64,000 nt of DNA from Clostridiaceae bacterium. GTDB taxonomy: Bacteria; Bacillota; Clostridia; Lachnospirales; Lachnospiraceae. Under the pieces are notes generated by a model, which was given only the letters and a program-made list of their open reading frames with translations, was not told where the DNA came from and did no database searches. Of the stretch, positions 29,011-38,284 are shown in pieces (the stretch's first letter is position 1; each line of letters starts with the position of its first letter). A program made the translations under genes and the position numbers. The DNA lies in contig CABIYE010000005.1 in the NCBI GenBank assembly GCA_902362865.1, forward strand, positions 35,558 through 99,557, read 5' to 3'.

Positions 29011-30522
29011 TTATTTGTCACCTCCGGCAATTGTGCTCATAATCTTGCTCTGAGTCAGCTCTTCGCCTGAAAGCTCACCTACAACCTTGCGGTCACGCAT
29101 AACGACCAGACGTGAACAGGTACGGAGCATCTCGTCTGTTTCAGAAGAAATAAAGGTAACGCTCATACCTTCTGAAGCAAGCTTAAGCACCAATTTCTGA
29201 ATATCAATCTTAGTACCAATATCAATACCACGGGTAGGCTCATCCAGAATCAGATAGTCAGGATGAGTAAACAGCCAGCGTGCAAGGATAACCTTCTGCT
29301 GGTTACCACCGGAAAGTGATTTAATTGGTGTATCTGCCGAAGCTGTCTTAATATCCAGCAGCTTAATATATTCATCGGCAATCTTATAAGTTTCTGCTTT
29401 ACTGAATGGTTTCATGAATCCTCTCAGTACCTGCTGAGCAAGGATAATATTGTCACGTACAGACAAATCGCCTACGATACCGTCTCCCTTACGGTCTTCC
29501 GGCAGGTATGCGATACCATTACGCATAGCATCTATTGGTTTTGTAATCTTTACAGATTTTCCTTTCATCTTCACGGTTCCGCCTGTCACCTTATCCGCGC
29601 CAAAGATTGCACGAACACTCTCGCTTCGTCCGGATCCAAGCAGTCCTGTAAATCCATTGACTTCACCTTTCTTAATATAGAAATCAAATGGCTTGATACC
29701 TGCATTGCTTGCAAGACCTTTTGCTTCATATACAGATTCAGTTTCATCACCCTGGTAAGTGGAGTAATCTCCCTTAATCTCTTCTGTATCATCCAGTTCC
29801 TTACCAAGCATCTTCGCAACAAGTACAACACGCGGACACTCTTTGATATCAAACTGTCCTACAAGCTGTCCGTCACGAAGTACCGTGATTGTGTCACACA
29901 CCTCATATACCTGATCCAGGAAGTGAGTAACGAAAATAATACCAACGCCCTTTGCTCTCAGGTCGCGCATCAGCTTGAACAGCTTTTCAACCTCAGACTC
30001 ATCCAGAGAAGAAGTAGGCTCATCCAGAATCAGAACCTTACATTCCATATCAACCGCACGTGCGATTGCTACCATCTGCTGTACAGCAATTGAACAGGTC
30101 GACAGCTGCTGCGTTGCCTTCGCCGGTATATCCAGTGACTTCAGTATCTTGTCCGTATCAGCGTTCATCTTTCTCCAGTTCTGAACAGCGCCCGCAGTAC
30201 GGCCGATAAACATATTCTCAGCAACCGTAAGGTTCGGGCACAATGTAATCTCCTGGTATACGGTACTGATTCCGACTTTCTGTGCATCCTGCGGTGAATG
30301 TATTGCTACTTCACCTTCTTTACCCTTAATAAAAATCTGACCTTCATCCTTTCCGTACACACCAGTCAGAACTTTAATCAAGGTTGATTTTCCGGCACCG
30401 TTCTCACCCATTAACGCATGGATTTCACCTTCACGAAGGGTAAAATCAACTCCTTGCAAGGCACGCACTCCGGGAAAGCTTTTGTGAATATTTCTCATTT
30501 TCAATACGGTCTTATCTTCCAC
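29011..30522 (-). CDS. ytfR: Sugar ABC transporter ATP-binding protein, two ABC domains (YtfR-like)
   Basis: 503 residues with two ABC cassettes as in MglA, RbsA and YtfR. The first has Walker A GENGAGKST; the second has a degenerate Walker A GLLGSGRSE at about residue 290 and a signature LSGGNQQKV near residue 400. LDEPTSSLDESE and LDEPTRGIDIGTK are the two Walker B sites. Start at 30522 is a GTG or ATG with normal spacing. It powers the two permeases encoded directly downstream. Confidence 0.93.
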   Translation of the reverse strand: MEDKTVLKMRNIHKSFPGVRALQGVDFTLREGEIHALMGENGAGKSTLIKVLTGVYGKDEGQIFIKGKEGEVAIHSPQDAQKVGISTVYQEITLCPNLTVAENMFIGRTAGAVQNWRKMNADTDKILKSLDIPAKATQQLSTCSIAVQQMVAIARAVDMECKVLILDEPTSSLDESEVEKLFKLMRDLRAKGVGIIFVTHFLDQVYEVCDTITVLRDGQLVGQFDIKECPRVVLVAKMLGKELDDTEEIKGDYSTYQGDETESVYEAKGLASNAGIKPFDFYIKKGEVNGFTGLLGSGRSESVRAIFGADKVTGGTVKMKGKSVKITKPIDAMRNGIAYLPEDRKGDGIVGDLSVRDNIILAQQVLRGFMKPFSKAETYKIADEYIKLLDIKTASADTPIKSLSGGNQQKVILARWLFTHPDYLILDEPTRGIDIGTKIDIQKLVLKLASEGMSVTFISSETDEMLRTCSRLVVMRDRKVVGELSGEELTQSKIMSTIAGGDK

Positions 30523-30551
30523 CAGTCCATTCCCCCTATAAAACTTTTTTT

Positions 30552-30602
30552 AAAAAAACAAGCGCAGTGCAAGCGTACAACACGCTGCGCCGCGCTTGTT
30601 TC
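30552..30602 (-). terminator. Intra-operon attenuator hairpin after the binding-protein gene
   Basis: Between the binding-protein and ATPase genes. Outer arms ACAAGCGC/GCGCTTGT with an inner GCGTGTT/GCAGCG-like loop, then TTTTTTT on the minus strand at 30552-30558. Likely partial terminator giving excess binding protein over the membrane complex. Confidence 0.75.
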
Positions 30603-30648
30603 ATAATCTTAAAAAACTAAGTACTGTATATTACCTGTCGTAATATAA

Positions 30649-31683
30649 TTAGATACCATACTGGTCAACGTCTTCCTGTGTAATTGTGGTAGCGTCGAAT
30701 CCTTTCTCTTCCATAATGATAGTCTTCTCTGCAACTTCGTCGCCAGCTTCAAGAGTATTGATTACTTCCTCGATATAAGAAGCCTGGAATGGGTTACACT
30801 GTCCATCGTAGTTCCAGTTACCAGCAAGCAGTTCTTCAAGAGCCCACTTGTTGCAGTCAAATCCCATAACGATTACATCGCCATCAACACCATGAGACAT
30901 ATTAGCTTTGTCAAGAGCTGCTACAGCACCCTTAGCCATATCGTCGTTCTCTGCATAGATTACGTTGAAGGACTGTCCTGCATCGATAACAGACTGAACG
31001 ATCTGCTGAGCTTTCTCTGCATTCCACTCTGCTGTCTGCTGTGTTACGATATTCCAGTTGTCCGTAGAATCAACCTTGTCCTGAAGAGCTCCTGTACGTC
31101 CCTGCTGAGCAGCTGATCCCATAACACCCTGAATGTGGATGATGTTGTACTCATCAAGTCCCTGGCTGTCTAACCAATCAACAGCTGTCTGTCCTTCTTT
31201 GTCCATATCGGAAACGATAGAAGCTGCATAAAGGCTTTCGTCAGCATCGATTGTACGGTCAAACAGGATTACCTGGATACCAGCATCTGCTGCATCCTGA
31301 AGTACAGAATCCCAACCAGCTGTATCTGCTGCGGAAAGAAGAAGATAATCTACACCATCCTGAATGAACTTCTGTGCAGCTGTGATCTGCTCGTCATTCT
31401 TCAGGCTGTATGCGAAGGATGCGTCATATCCGTTCTCTTCTGTAAATGTCTCTTTCAAATCCTTGTCGTTAGCTGTACGATATCCGGACTCATTCGGGTC
31501 GTTGTTGATGATACCAACTTTGATAAGGTCACCATTATCATCTGCCGGTTCTTCCTCATCACCTGTAGTATCTTCTGTCTGAGCTGAATCGTCAGAAGCT
31601 GAATCATCACTGCTTCCGCATCCAACTGCCATTGTTGCTACCATAGCTGTGCAAAGAAGCACGCTTACGAGTTTTCTTTTCAT
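30649..31683 (-). CDS. ytfQ: Sugar-binding lipoprotein of galactofuranose (YtfQ) type
   Basis: 344 residues from the ATG at 31683 (GGGAGGG 9 nt upstream; the frame runs open to 31830 but without a site). Lipoprotein signal with lipobox AVGC (C22), then an Asp/Ser-rich linker. The domain follows YtfQ: NDPNESGYRTAN, AADTAGWDSVLQDAADAG, LFDRTIDADESLYAAS, YAENDDMAKGAVAALD. In E. coli YtfQ binds D-galactofuranose. The first gene of the importer set, so it sets substrate choice; D-galactofuranose or another furanose is the leading guess, not proven. Confidence 0.82.
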   Translation of the reverse strand: MKRKLVSVLLCTAMVATMAVGCGSSDDSASDDSAQTEDTTGDEEEPADDNGDLIKVGIINNDPNESGYRTANDKDLKETFTEENGYDASFAYSLKNDEQITAAQKFIQDGVDYLLLSAADTAGWDSVLQDAADAGIQVILFDRTIDADESLYAASIVSDMDKEGQTAVDWLDSQGLDEYNIIHIQGVMGSAAQQGRTGALQDKVDSTDNWNIVTQQTAEWNAEKAQQIVQSVIDAGQSFNVIYAENDDMAKGAVAALDKANMSHGVDGDVIVMGFDCNKWALEELLAGNWNYDGQCNPFQASYIEEVINTLEAGDEVAEKTIIMEEKGFDATTITQEDVDQYGI

Positions 31684-31962
31684 GGTTAAAACCCTCCCTA
31701 ATATATTTTTTCTTGCCGAGGCCGACTTGTCCTCGGTTACTTGAATAAAGTTTATATTATTTTGAGTTTTTCGGCAAGAAAAAAATTTTGGTGAAAGGTA
31801 TAATTTTTTACGTTTTTTATTTTTATACATTTTTTTGTTTGATTTTTTATGAAAAAAGTTAGTTTTCTTACGTTTTTAATTATCTCGACACCTTTCTACG
31901 ATTTTTTTCAGCCGGACATGCTATGCTGGCTCCACACTCAATAATTAAGGGGGTATGATTTT

Positions 31963-32319
31963 ATGGGAAACGCACTGAACGCATTAAGCAGCGCTACAAA
32001 AGAGGATACTAAACTCTATAACTGTATCAAAGAACTGTACGAGCAGGGAGTTCCCTTCAGCGACCTGAAGGCGCTGATTCCTGATATGAAGCGCACCCGG
32101 GAACAATTACAGATAAAAAGAATGTTAGAAAATAATAATGAAGTCCTGGTATCCATGCTGAGCAAAGAAATGGGATTCCTCTTAGACGCCAGGGAACGGG
32201 CGCAGGAGGAGCAATTCCGGAAACTGGATCAGCTCATACGCCAGCAGCAAAACTACCGGAAAGAATTTGCCAGGCCTGCTGCAGCAAAGCGGCTGAAGAA
32301 ACTTCTCTTTCAATCATAA
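31963..32319 (+). CDS. Hypothetical 118-aa coiled-coil protein
   Basis: 118 residues, soluble, ATG at 31963 with an AAGGGGG site. Contains a helical segment (TKLYNCIKELYEQGVPFSDLKA), a long charged helix (DARERAQEEQFRKLDQLIRQ) and a basic C-terminus (AKRLKKLLF). Could bind nucleic acid or a protein partner. Not recognised. It is one of the few plus-strand genes, set between the divergent importer and dnaB. Confidence 0.6.
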   Translation: MGNALNALSSATKEDTKLYNCIKELYEQGVPFSDLKALIPDMKRTREQLQIKRMLENNNEVLVSMLSKEMGFLLDARERAQEEQFRKLDQLIRQQQNYRKEFARPAAAKRLKKLLFQS

Positions 32320-32356
32320 CAAAGCGGACAAGTCCGCCTTGAACTTCCTATATCAT

Positions 32357-32383
32357 AAAAAGATTGCGCCTTGTGCGCAATCT
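32357..32383 (-). terminator. Terminator after dnaB
   Basis: Perfect 9-bp hairpin AGATTGCGC/GCGCAATCT with CTTGT loop and TTTTT on the minus strand, starting within one base of the dnaB stop. The same stem core is used at 43714-43736. Confidence 0.88.
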
Positions 32384-33723
32384 TATATCTGCAAATTTGC
32401 GAACTTGGTATAATCCGGCAGCCACGCCAGGTTCACCGTCCCAATCGGGCCATTCCTCTGCTTCGCAATAATAATCTCCGCCTGGTTCGGCGTATCTGTG
32501 TCCTTATTATAATAATCATCGCGGTATATAAACATTACCACGTCCGCGTCCTGCTCTATGGCGCCGGACTCACGCAGATCTGACAGCATAGGCCTGTGCT
32601 CCGGCCGCTGTTCTACTGCACGGCTAAGCTGCGACAGAGCAATCACCGGCACATTCAGCTCCCTCGCCAGACCTTTTAAAGCTCTTGAAATATCAGAAAT
32701 CTCCTGCTGTCTGGAGTCTGAACGTCGGCCCACGCTCCCTGACATCAACTGCAGATAGTCAATGATAATCAGATCCAGGTGATGCTCCAGCTTGTACTTC
32801 CGACATTTGGATCGCATCTCAGAAATAGAGATCCCCGGCGTATCATCAATAATCAAATTGGACTTTCCGATAATTCCGGCGCTCTCAATCAGCTTCTCCC
32901 AATCCGAATCCTTCAGATTCCCGGTACGCAGAGCCTGGGAATCCACCTGGGATTCCAGCGAAAAGAGACGGTTCACCAACTGTTCCTTCGACATCTCAAG
33001 GCTGAAGATTGCCACTGTCTTCTTACTTTTAAATGCTACATGCTGCGCAATATTCAGCACAAACGCCGTCTTTCCCATAGAGGGTCTCGCCGCCACCAAA
33101 ATCAGATCTGACGGCTGCAGTCCGGACAATTTATAATCAAGATCCAAAAATCCGGTAGGTATCCCCGTAACCGTGCCCTTGCTCTTTGACGCCTTCTCTA
33201 TCTTCTCCAGCGCATGCAGCACGACTTCCTTAATCGGGACATAGTCTCCGCTGCTTCTGCTCTGCACAAGCTCAAACACCCGTTTCTCCGTCGTCTCCAG
33301 AATCGATTCCAGCGGTTCATTTCCCACATAACAGATATTGGCAATCTCTTCATTCAATTTAATCAGCTTTCTTAAAACCGCCTTCTCCTTCACAATTTCA
33401 GCATAATACTTCACATTCGCAGAAGTAGGAACCGCTGCAATCAAATCTCTCGCAAAAGAAAGACTGGAAATCTCTTCCGGCACATCCTTCTCCTTCAGCC
33501 TCTCCTGCAGTGTAATCAGATCCACCGGCTTTCCTTCGTTAAATAACTCTGTCATAGAATCGAAGATTGTTCCGTATGAAGTTTGATAAAAATCCTTGCC
33601 GCTTATGATCTCGGATGCCGTCATAACAGCATCCTTGTCCATCAGCATAGCCCCCACTACGGATTGCTCCGCTTCTATACTATGGGGCAGTACTCGCTTA
33701 ATGAGCGCTTCCTCCACATTCAT
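32383..33723 (-). CDS. dnaB: Replicative DNA helicase DnaB
   Basis: Hexameric 5'-3' helicase of the replication fork. 446 residues. N-terminal domain at 1-150 (PHSIEAEQSVVGAMLMD), then the RecA-like C-terminal domain with Walker A ARPSMGKTAF and LIIIDYLQLMSG (Walker B), and the SQLSRAVEQR arginine-finger region. It follows rplI by only 6 bp, the usual rplI-dnaB linkage of Firmicutes. Confidence 0.98.
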   Translation of the reverse strand: MNVEEALIKRVLPHSIEAEQSVVGAMLMDKDAVMTASEIISGKDFYQTSYGTIFDSMTELFNEGKPVDLITLQERLKEKDVPEEISSLSFARDLIAAVPTSANVKYYAEIVKEKAVLRKLIKLNEEIANICYVGNEPLESILETTEKRVFELVQSRSSGDYVPIKEVVLHALEKIEKASKSKGTVTGIPTGFLDLDYKLSGLQPSDLILVAARPSMGKTAFVLNIAQHVAFKSKKTVAIFSLEMSKEQLVNRLFSLESQVDSQALRTGNLKDSDWEKLIESAGIIGKSNLIIDDTPGISISEMRSKCRKYKLEHHLDLIIIDYLQLMSGSVGRRSDSRQQEISDISRALKGLARELNVPVIALSQLSRAVEQRPEHRPMLSDLRESGAIEQDADVVMFIYRDDYYNKDTDTPNQAEIIIAKQRNGPIGTVNLAWLPDYTKFANLQI

Positions 33724-33729
33724 TTCCTC

Positions 33730-34179
33730 CTAGGCTTCTTCTTTCACAACAACTTTCAGTTCTGCCGTCACCTTCGCATGCAGTTTCACCGGAACCATAT
33801 GCGTTCCCAGCATCTTAATCTGCTCTTTCAACTGAATCTTCTTCTTGTCTATCGTAAGTCCCATCTGCTCTTCCACAGCCGATGCAATTTCCTTTGAAGA
33901 CACAGAGCCGAATGCCTTTCCGCCTTCTCCGGTTTTTATAGACACTTCCACCTGCCCTGCCGCAAGCTTTCTGCCCAGTTCCTGGGCCGCCTCAAGATTT
34001 TCCTGTGCTTTCTTCTGTTCATTGGCTCTCTGAAGCTTCAGGTCATTCATATTTTTGCTGTTAGCTTCCACGCCCTTCTTTCCTTTTAAGAGGAAATTTC
34101 TGGCATACCCATCGCTTACATCCACAACGTCTCCTTTTTTGCCAAGAGACTTTATGTCTTCCATTAAAATTACTTTCAT
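33730..34179 (-). CDS. rplI: 50S ribosomal protein L9
   Basis: 149 residues. The N-terminal RNA-binding signature MKVILMEDIKSLGKKGDVVDV and GYARNFLLKGKK are unmistakable, followed by the long central helix and the C-terminal domain. The gap to the upstream gdpP gene is 5 bp and to dnaB 6 bp, so the gdpP-rplI-dnaB set is one transcript. Confidence 0.98.
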   Translation of the reverse strand: MKVILMEDIKSLGKKGDVVDVSDGYARNFLLKGKKGVEANSKNMNDLKLQRANEQKKAQENLEAAQELGRKLAAGQVEVSIKTGEGGKAFGSVSSKEIASAVEEQMGLTIDKKKIQLKEQIKMLGTHMVPVKLHAKVTAELKVVVKEEA

Positions 34180-34184
34180 AGCTA

Positions 34185-36239
34185 TTATATGTCTCCTTTC
34201 TCGATCATCATATCCAGCGTCCGCTTCACTTCTCTGACCCCTCTGTCCAGATCCGTATAATCAAACTGTGCCCCCGAAGCATTCATATGACCGCCTCCGC
34301 CCAGTTTTTCCATAATAATCTGCACGTTCACCTCATCAATGGATCTTGCACTGACATAGACTCTTCCATTATATACCGTCAATACGAAAGATGCTTTAAT
34401 CCCTTCAATATCCAAAAGCTCGTTGGCTGCCTGCGCTCCGACGATGGTAGGGCTCTCCACATTCAGATGTTCGCCCTTCGCAATGGCGAATTCCTTCCGG
34501 TACACCTCTGCCCGGCTGATAATCTCCGCCTTCGCCCGGTAACTGTCCATATTGTCCCGTAGGAGCTTGCGCACATAAGAAATATCCGTTCCGCAGCGGC
34601 GTAAGAATGCCGCAGCTTCAAAGGTACGGACTCCTGCACGATTCATAAAATTGTTCGTATCTATCATAATTCCGGCGTACAGACAATTCGCTTCTATGAC
34701 CGGAATCTTAATATCATCCACAATATACTGCAGTACCTCCGACACCATTTCACACGCCGAAGACGCATAAGGCTCAATATAAGACAGTAAAGCATTGTCA
34801 ATATTATCACTGCTCTGCCTGTGGTGATCCAGAACGACAATCGTCTTCGTCCTTCCCAGAAGCTCTTCACATTCCGTCATCTTAGGCCGGTTCGTATCTA
34901 CTACTACTACCATGGAATTGCCATCCACCATCTCTTTCGCCTCTGCCGATGTTACAAACAAGTCGTCAGGATACTTAGAATTCTTCATGAATTCTTCATA
35001 CAGCGGCCGGACCGACACGGATATATCATTAATGACAATGTGCGCCTTCTTCTGAAGTGCCGCGGCTGCACGGTAGATACCGATACTTGCGCCAAAAGAA
35101 TCCACATCCGTCATCTTATGCCCCATTACAAAAATATTGTCCTTCACCATCATGAATTCCCGCAGCGCCTCCGCCTTCACGCGCGCCTTCACACGGGTAT
35201 TCTTAGCCGTCTGTTCCCTCTTACCACCATAATAGGTAATCCCGTGGCAGTCCTTAATCACCGCCTGGTCTCCTCCCCGGGCAAGTGCAAGATCAATCGC
35301 AGCGCGGGCATAGTTATAGCTCTGGGCATAGGTATCCTTGCTTAATCCCCAGCCAATACTGAGCGTCGCAGGAATCCCATTTCCGATATTGACAGACTTC
35401 ACATCCTCCAGCAGAGAAAACCTGTCTTCTTCCATCTGCTTAAAATAATGCTTCTTCACAACGATAAAATATTTATCCGGCTCCATCTTCTTGACAATTC
35501 CGTCAAGCCTCGCAACATACTGGTTAATCTTACGTTCAATCAACGCCAGCAGAAGGCTCTGGCGAACCTCCTCCACCGTATTGATAACTTCATCATAGTT
35601 GTCAATATAAATCAGCCCGGCAACCAAACGCTGCTCTTCATTTTCCTTAATATAAACATTCAGTTCCGTCACATCCTGCAGATAGACCGCAATAAAATAC
35701 TCCTTCTCCTCAGGAAGCTGCAGGAGCTGTTCCGTATCGCTGAAGCCTTCTACCGACACTCTGCGAAGCTCAGCACGGTACTCCCGGTCCTCATAATATA
35801 CCTCCATTGTCACCGTCTGCGCCTCATCCTTCGGGAAAATGCTCCGGTTCAGCTCCGGTACATATTTACTCAGGTGTGCGCCCTTCTTAAATCTGCCGCC
35901 AATAATCTTCTCAAACTGATCGTTCATCCAGAGCAGCCTGCCGTCATCCAGCAAAATCGCGTAGGGCACTGCCAGCTCCTTCAAAAGCGTATTCTGCACA
36001 ATCCCATACTGTGCGGCAAATTCCACCAAATCCTTTAATATCAGGGATTTATTATAGAAATACAGGATACCGACCACCACCATGTAGACCAGCACGAAAA
36101 TCAACATAATCGTTCCCGCCCTCCGGTCCGTCCGGTATATCCAAACAGTCATTGCAATCAAAACCACTATCATGACTGCCGGCCACTGCATATATAATCT
36201 CAGCTGCCCTTTTAATCGTACATTCGGTTTTTCTTTCAT
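34185..36239 (-). CDS. gdpP: Cyclic-di-AMP phosphodiesterase GdpP
   Basis: Membrane enzyme that degrades c-di-AMP. 684 residues from the ATG at 36239 (10 residues of longer frame lack support). Two membrane helices (17-35 and 43-62), a PAS-like domain (85-190), a degenerate GGDEF domain (205-330), then the DHH domain with metal residues D378 and D380 (MTDVD), D448 (VVVDTN) and DHH at 471-473, and a DHHA1 domain whose GGGGHMNASGAQ loop is near residue 650. Gene order gdpP-rplI-dnaB is a Firmicute hallmark. Confidence 0.95.
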   Translation of the reverse strand: MKEKPNVRLKGQLRLYMQWPAVMIVVLIAMTVWIYRTDRRAGTIMLIFVLVYMVVVGILYFYNKSLILKDLVEFAAQYGIVQNTLLKELAVPYAILLDDGRLLWMNDQFEKIIGGRFKKGAHLSKYVPELNRSIFPKDEAQTVTMEVYYEDREYRAELRRVSVEGFSDTEQLLQLPEEKEYFIAVYLQDVTELNVYIKENEEQRLVAGLIYIDNYDEVINTVEEVRQSLLLALIERKINQYVARLDGIVKKMEPDKYFIVVKKHYFKQMEEDRFSLLEDVKSVNIGNGIPATLSIGWGLSKDTYAQSYNYARAAIDLALARGGDQAVIKDCHGITYYGGKREQTAKNTRVKARVKAEALREFMMVKDNIFVMGHKMTDVDSFGASIGIYRAAAALQKKAHIVINDISVSVRPLYEEFMKNSKYPDDLFVTSAEAKEMVDGNSMVVVVDTNRPKMTECEELLGRTKTIVVLDHHRQSSDNIDNALLSYIEPYASSACEMVSEVLQYIVDDIKIPVIEANCLYAGIMIDTNNFMNRAGVRTFEAAAFLRRCGTDISYVRKLLRDNMDSYRAKAEIISRAEVYRKEFAIAKGEHLNVESPTIVGAQAANELLDIEGIKASFVLTVYNGRVYVSARSIDEVNVQIIMEKLGGGGHMNASGAQFDYTDLDRGVREVKRTLDMMIEKGDI

Positions 36240-36274
36240 AGCCTGTCCCTCAAAATTTAAAAACTGCACATCGT

Positions 36275-36303
36275 ATTATAACATCTTTTCGTTTAAATGA
36301 AAA
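36275..36303 (-). promoter_or_regulatory. Candidate promoter of gdpP-rplI-dnaB
   Basis: Minus-strand reading: TTTTCA (36298-36303), 17-nt spacer, perfect TATAAT (36275-36280), in the gap between galE and gdpP. Confidence 0.5.
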
Positions 36304-36305
36304 GC

Positions 36306-37319
36306 TTAGTTATATCCGTTTGGATTCTGAGACTGCCACCTCCAGGTGTCCCTGCACATCTCATCCAGGCCTCTCTTTGCCTTCCATCCGAGTACTCTGG
36401 CCGCTTTCGTCGGATCTGCGTAGCACATATCAATGTCCCCCGCCCTTCTCGGCTTAATCTCGTAAGGAATTTCTTTCCCGCATGCCTTAGAAAAGGCTTT
36501 CACCATATCCAGCACCGAGTACCCGGTACCGGTTCCCAGGTTGATAATATCCAGCCCCGGATTGGTGAAAATGTATTTAATCGCCTTCACGTGCCCGTCC
36601 GCAAGGTCCACCACATGGATATAGTCTCTCACGCCCGTTCCGTCCGGCGTATGGTAATCATTTCCAAATACCCCCAGTTTCTCTAGCTTCCCGACAGCAA
36701 CCTGTGAGATATAAGGCATCAGATTATTGGGGATTCCCTTTGGATCCTCTCCGATTCTTCCACTCTCGTGAGCACCCACCGGGTTAAAATAACGCAGAAG
36801 AATGACGTTCCATTCCGGATGCGCCTTCTGTAAGTCTGTCATAATCTGCTCCATCATGGATTTCGTCCAGCCATAAGGATTGGTACACTGTCCCTTCGGG
36901 CAGTCTTCCGTAATCGGCATCACTTCCGGGCTGCCGTAAACGGTAGCGGAAGAACTGAACACAATGTTCTTAACTCCCATTTTCTCCATCACGCCAAGAA
37001 GCGTCAGTGTCCCCGTAATATTATTCTGATAATATTCCAACGGGTTCTGCACAGACTCGCCTACCGCCTTAAGCGCCGCACAGTGGATGACCGCCTCGAC
37101 CTCTTCTGCAGCAAACAGCTTCTCCAGGCTCGCCGCGTCCAGAACATCTCCCTCGTAGAACCGGATGGTTTTCCCCGTCAGTTCCTCGACTCTGCGGATG
37201 GATTCCCTGGAAGAATTGCAGAGATTGTCGTAGATTACCACCTCGTACCCTTCCTTCAAAAGCTCCAGCGCCGTATGGCTTCCGATGTAGCCTGCGCCTC
37301 CTGTAATTAAAATAGCCAT
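36306..37319 (-). CDS. galE: UDP-glucose 4-epimerase
   Basis: Short-chain dehydrogenase-type NAD enzyme interconverting UDP-glucose and UDP-galactose (Leloir pathway and glycan synthesis). 337 residues; NAD motif [10 protein letters not shown] at 7-16, catalytic YxxxK in [12 protein letters not shown], and the SSSATVYG segment. Adjacent to a sugar nucleotidyltransferase gene (25 bp upstream), so the two probably feed the same sugar-nucleotide pool. No galT or galK here. Confidence 0.96.
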   Translation of the reverse strand: MAILITGGAGYIGSHTALELLKEGYEVVIYDNLCNSSRESIRRVEELTGKTIRFYEGDVLDAASLEKLFAAEEVEAVIHCAALKAVGESVQNPLEYYQNNITGTLTLLGVMEKMGVKNIVFSSSATVYGSPEVMPITEDCPKGQCTNPYGWTKSMMEQIMTDLQKAHPEWNVILLRYFNPVGAHESGRIGEDPKGIPNNLMPYISQVAVGKLEKLGVFGNDYHTPDGTGVRDYIHVVDLADGHVKAIKYIFTNPGLDIINLGTGTGYSVLDMVKAFSKACGKEIPYEIKPRRAGDIDMCYADPTKAARVLGWKAKRGLDEMCRDTWRWQSQNPNGYN

Positions 37320-37344
37320 GATTCATACCTCCTGCTTTTATTCA

Positions 37345-38265
37345 TTATTCCCACAGATGTACCGGATATTTCCCGGTTTCTTTCATTTCCCGGATCGCAG
37401 CCACTACCACCGGCTTATCCTCTTTGTAGGTCACGCCGTACCATTTATCCGCAGACTTCAGCACGGCTACCGCCGCCCTGTCTGTCTCCACCAGACGGCT
37501 CACCACCGCCGGAAGGAAATATTCACACTTCATAGGATTCGTTTTCAGTCCTTCTTCCAAAAATGCCGGGAAGCCTTCCCGAATCTCCTTCAGTATGCTT
37601 GCCGTAAATCCCCACATATTCATGGAAACCACCGAATCTGCCGGAACAGACTGCCAGGTTGCGCCATCATCCTCTGTAAATGCAATGCCGCCGTCACGCT
37701 TTTCAATCCTTGTGCGCTCCCGGATTGCAGTCAGTTCACCATTTTCATTCATACTGCAGATGCCGCGGGCCACATGCCCGTTATCTGTAACCGTATTGCC
37801 AAGCTGATAGCCTACCATGGTATAACGGTATTTCTCATCATCCCCATGAGAAGCAAGATAATCATAAATCAGACGGAACGCCTCCTGCCCATAATAATCG
37901 TCTGCGTTAATTACAGCGAACGGACCGTCCACTTCGTCTATACAGCTAAGGACTGCATGCGCCGTCCCCCAGGGCTTCACCCGTCCTTCCGGCACGGCAA
38001 ACCCGTCGGGAATGTTAGAAAGTTCCTGATAGACATACGCAGTTTCCATATATTTTGCTATACGGTTGCCTACAGCCTCTTTGAAATCTGCTTCATTCTC
38101 CCTCTTGATAATAAAGACCACCTTCTCAAATCCGGCACGTCTGGCATCATACATGGAAAAATCCATGATAATATGTCCCTCATCATCTACCGGATCAATC
38201 TGCTTCAGCCCGCCGTAGCGGCTTCCCATTCCCGCCGCCATAATTACTAATACTGGTTTTTTCAT
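37345..38265 (-). CDS. Sugar-phosphate nucleotidyltransferase
   Basis: 306 residues from ATG at 38265 with GGAGG 6 nt upstream (the longer frame to 38295 would overlap argD). NTP-transferase fold: VLVIMAAGMGSRYGGLKQID is the nucleotide-binding loop (GxGxRxxGxxK variant) and DGPFAVINADDYYGQ holds the second metal/base site. Similar to glucose-1-phosphate or related sugar-1-phosphate nucleotidyltransferases; the exact substrate is not determinable. Its position between argD and galE suggests UDP- or NDP-hexose formation. Confidence 0.82.
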   Translation of the reverse strand: MKKPVLVIMAAGMGSRYGGLKQIDPVDDEGHIIMDFSMYDARRAGFEKVVFIIKRENEADFKEAVGNRIAKYMETAYVYQELSNIPDGFAVPEGRVKPWGTAHAVLSCIDEVDGPFAVINADDYYGQEAFRLIYDYLASHGDDEKYRYTMVGYQLGNTVTDNGHVARGICSMNENGELTAIRERTRIEKRDGGIAFTEDDGATWQSVPADSVVSMNMWGFTASILKEIREGFPAFLEEGLKTNPMKCEYFLPAVVSRLVETDRAAVAVLKSADKWYGVTYKEDKPVVVAAIREMKETGKYPVHLWE

Positions 38266-38284
38266 CACTGTCCTCCGTGTTTCA

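Noticed and set aside
34821-35345. Plus-strand open frame opposite gdpP
   Set aside because: Antisense to conserved DHH and GGDEF parts; no ribosome site.
37318-38250. 310-codon open frame on the plus strand opposite the nucleotidyltransferase gene
   Set aside because: Complement of a clearly conserved gene; no ribosome site, Cys/His/Arg-rich composition with no domain, typical shadow frame.
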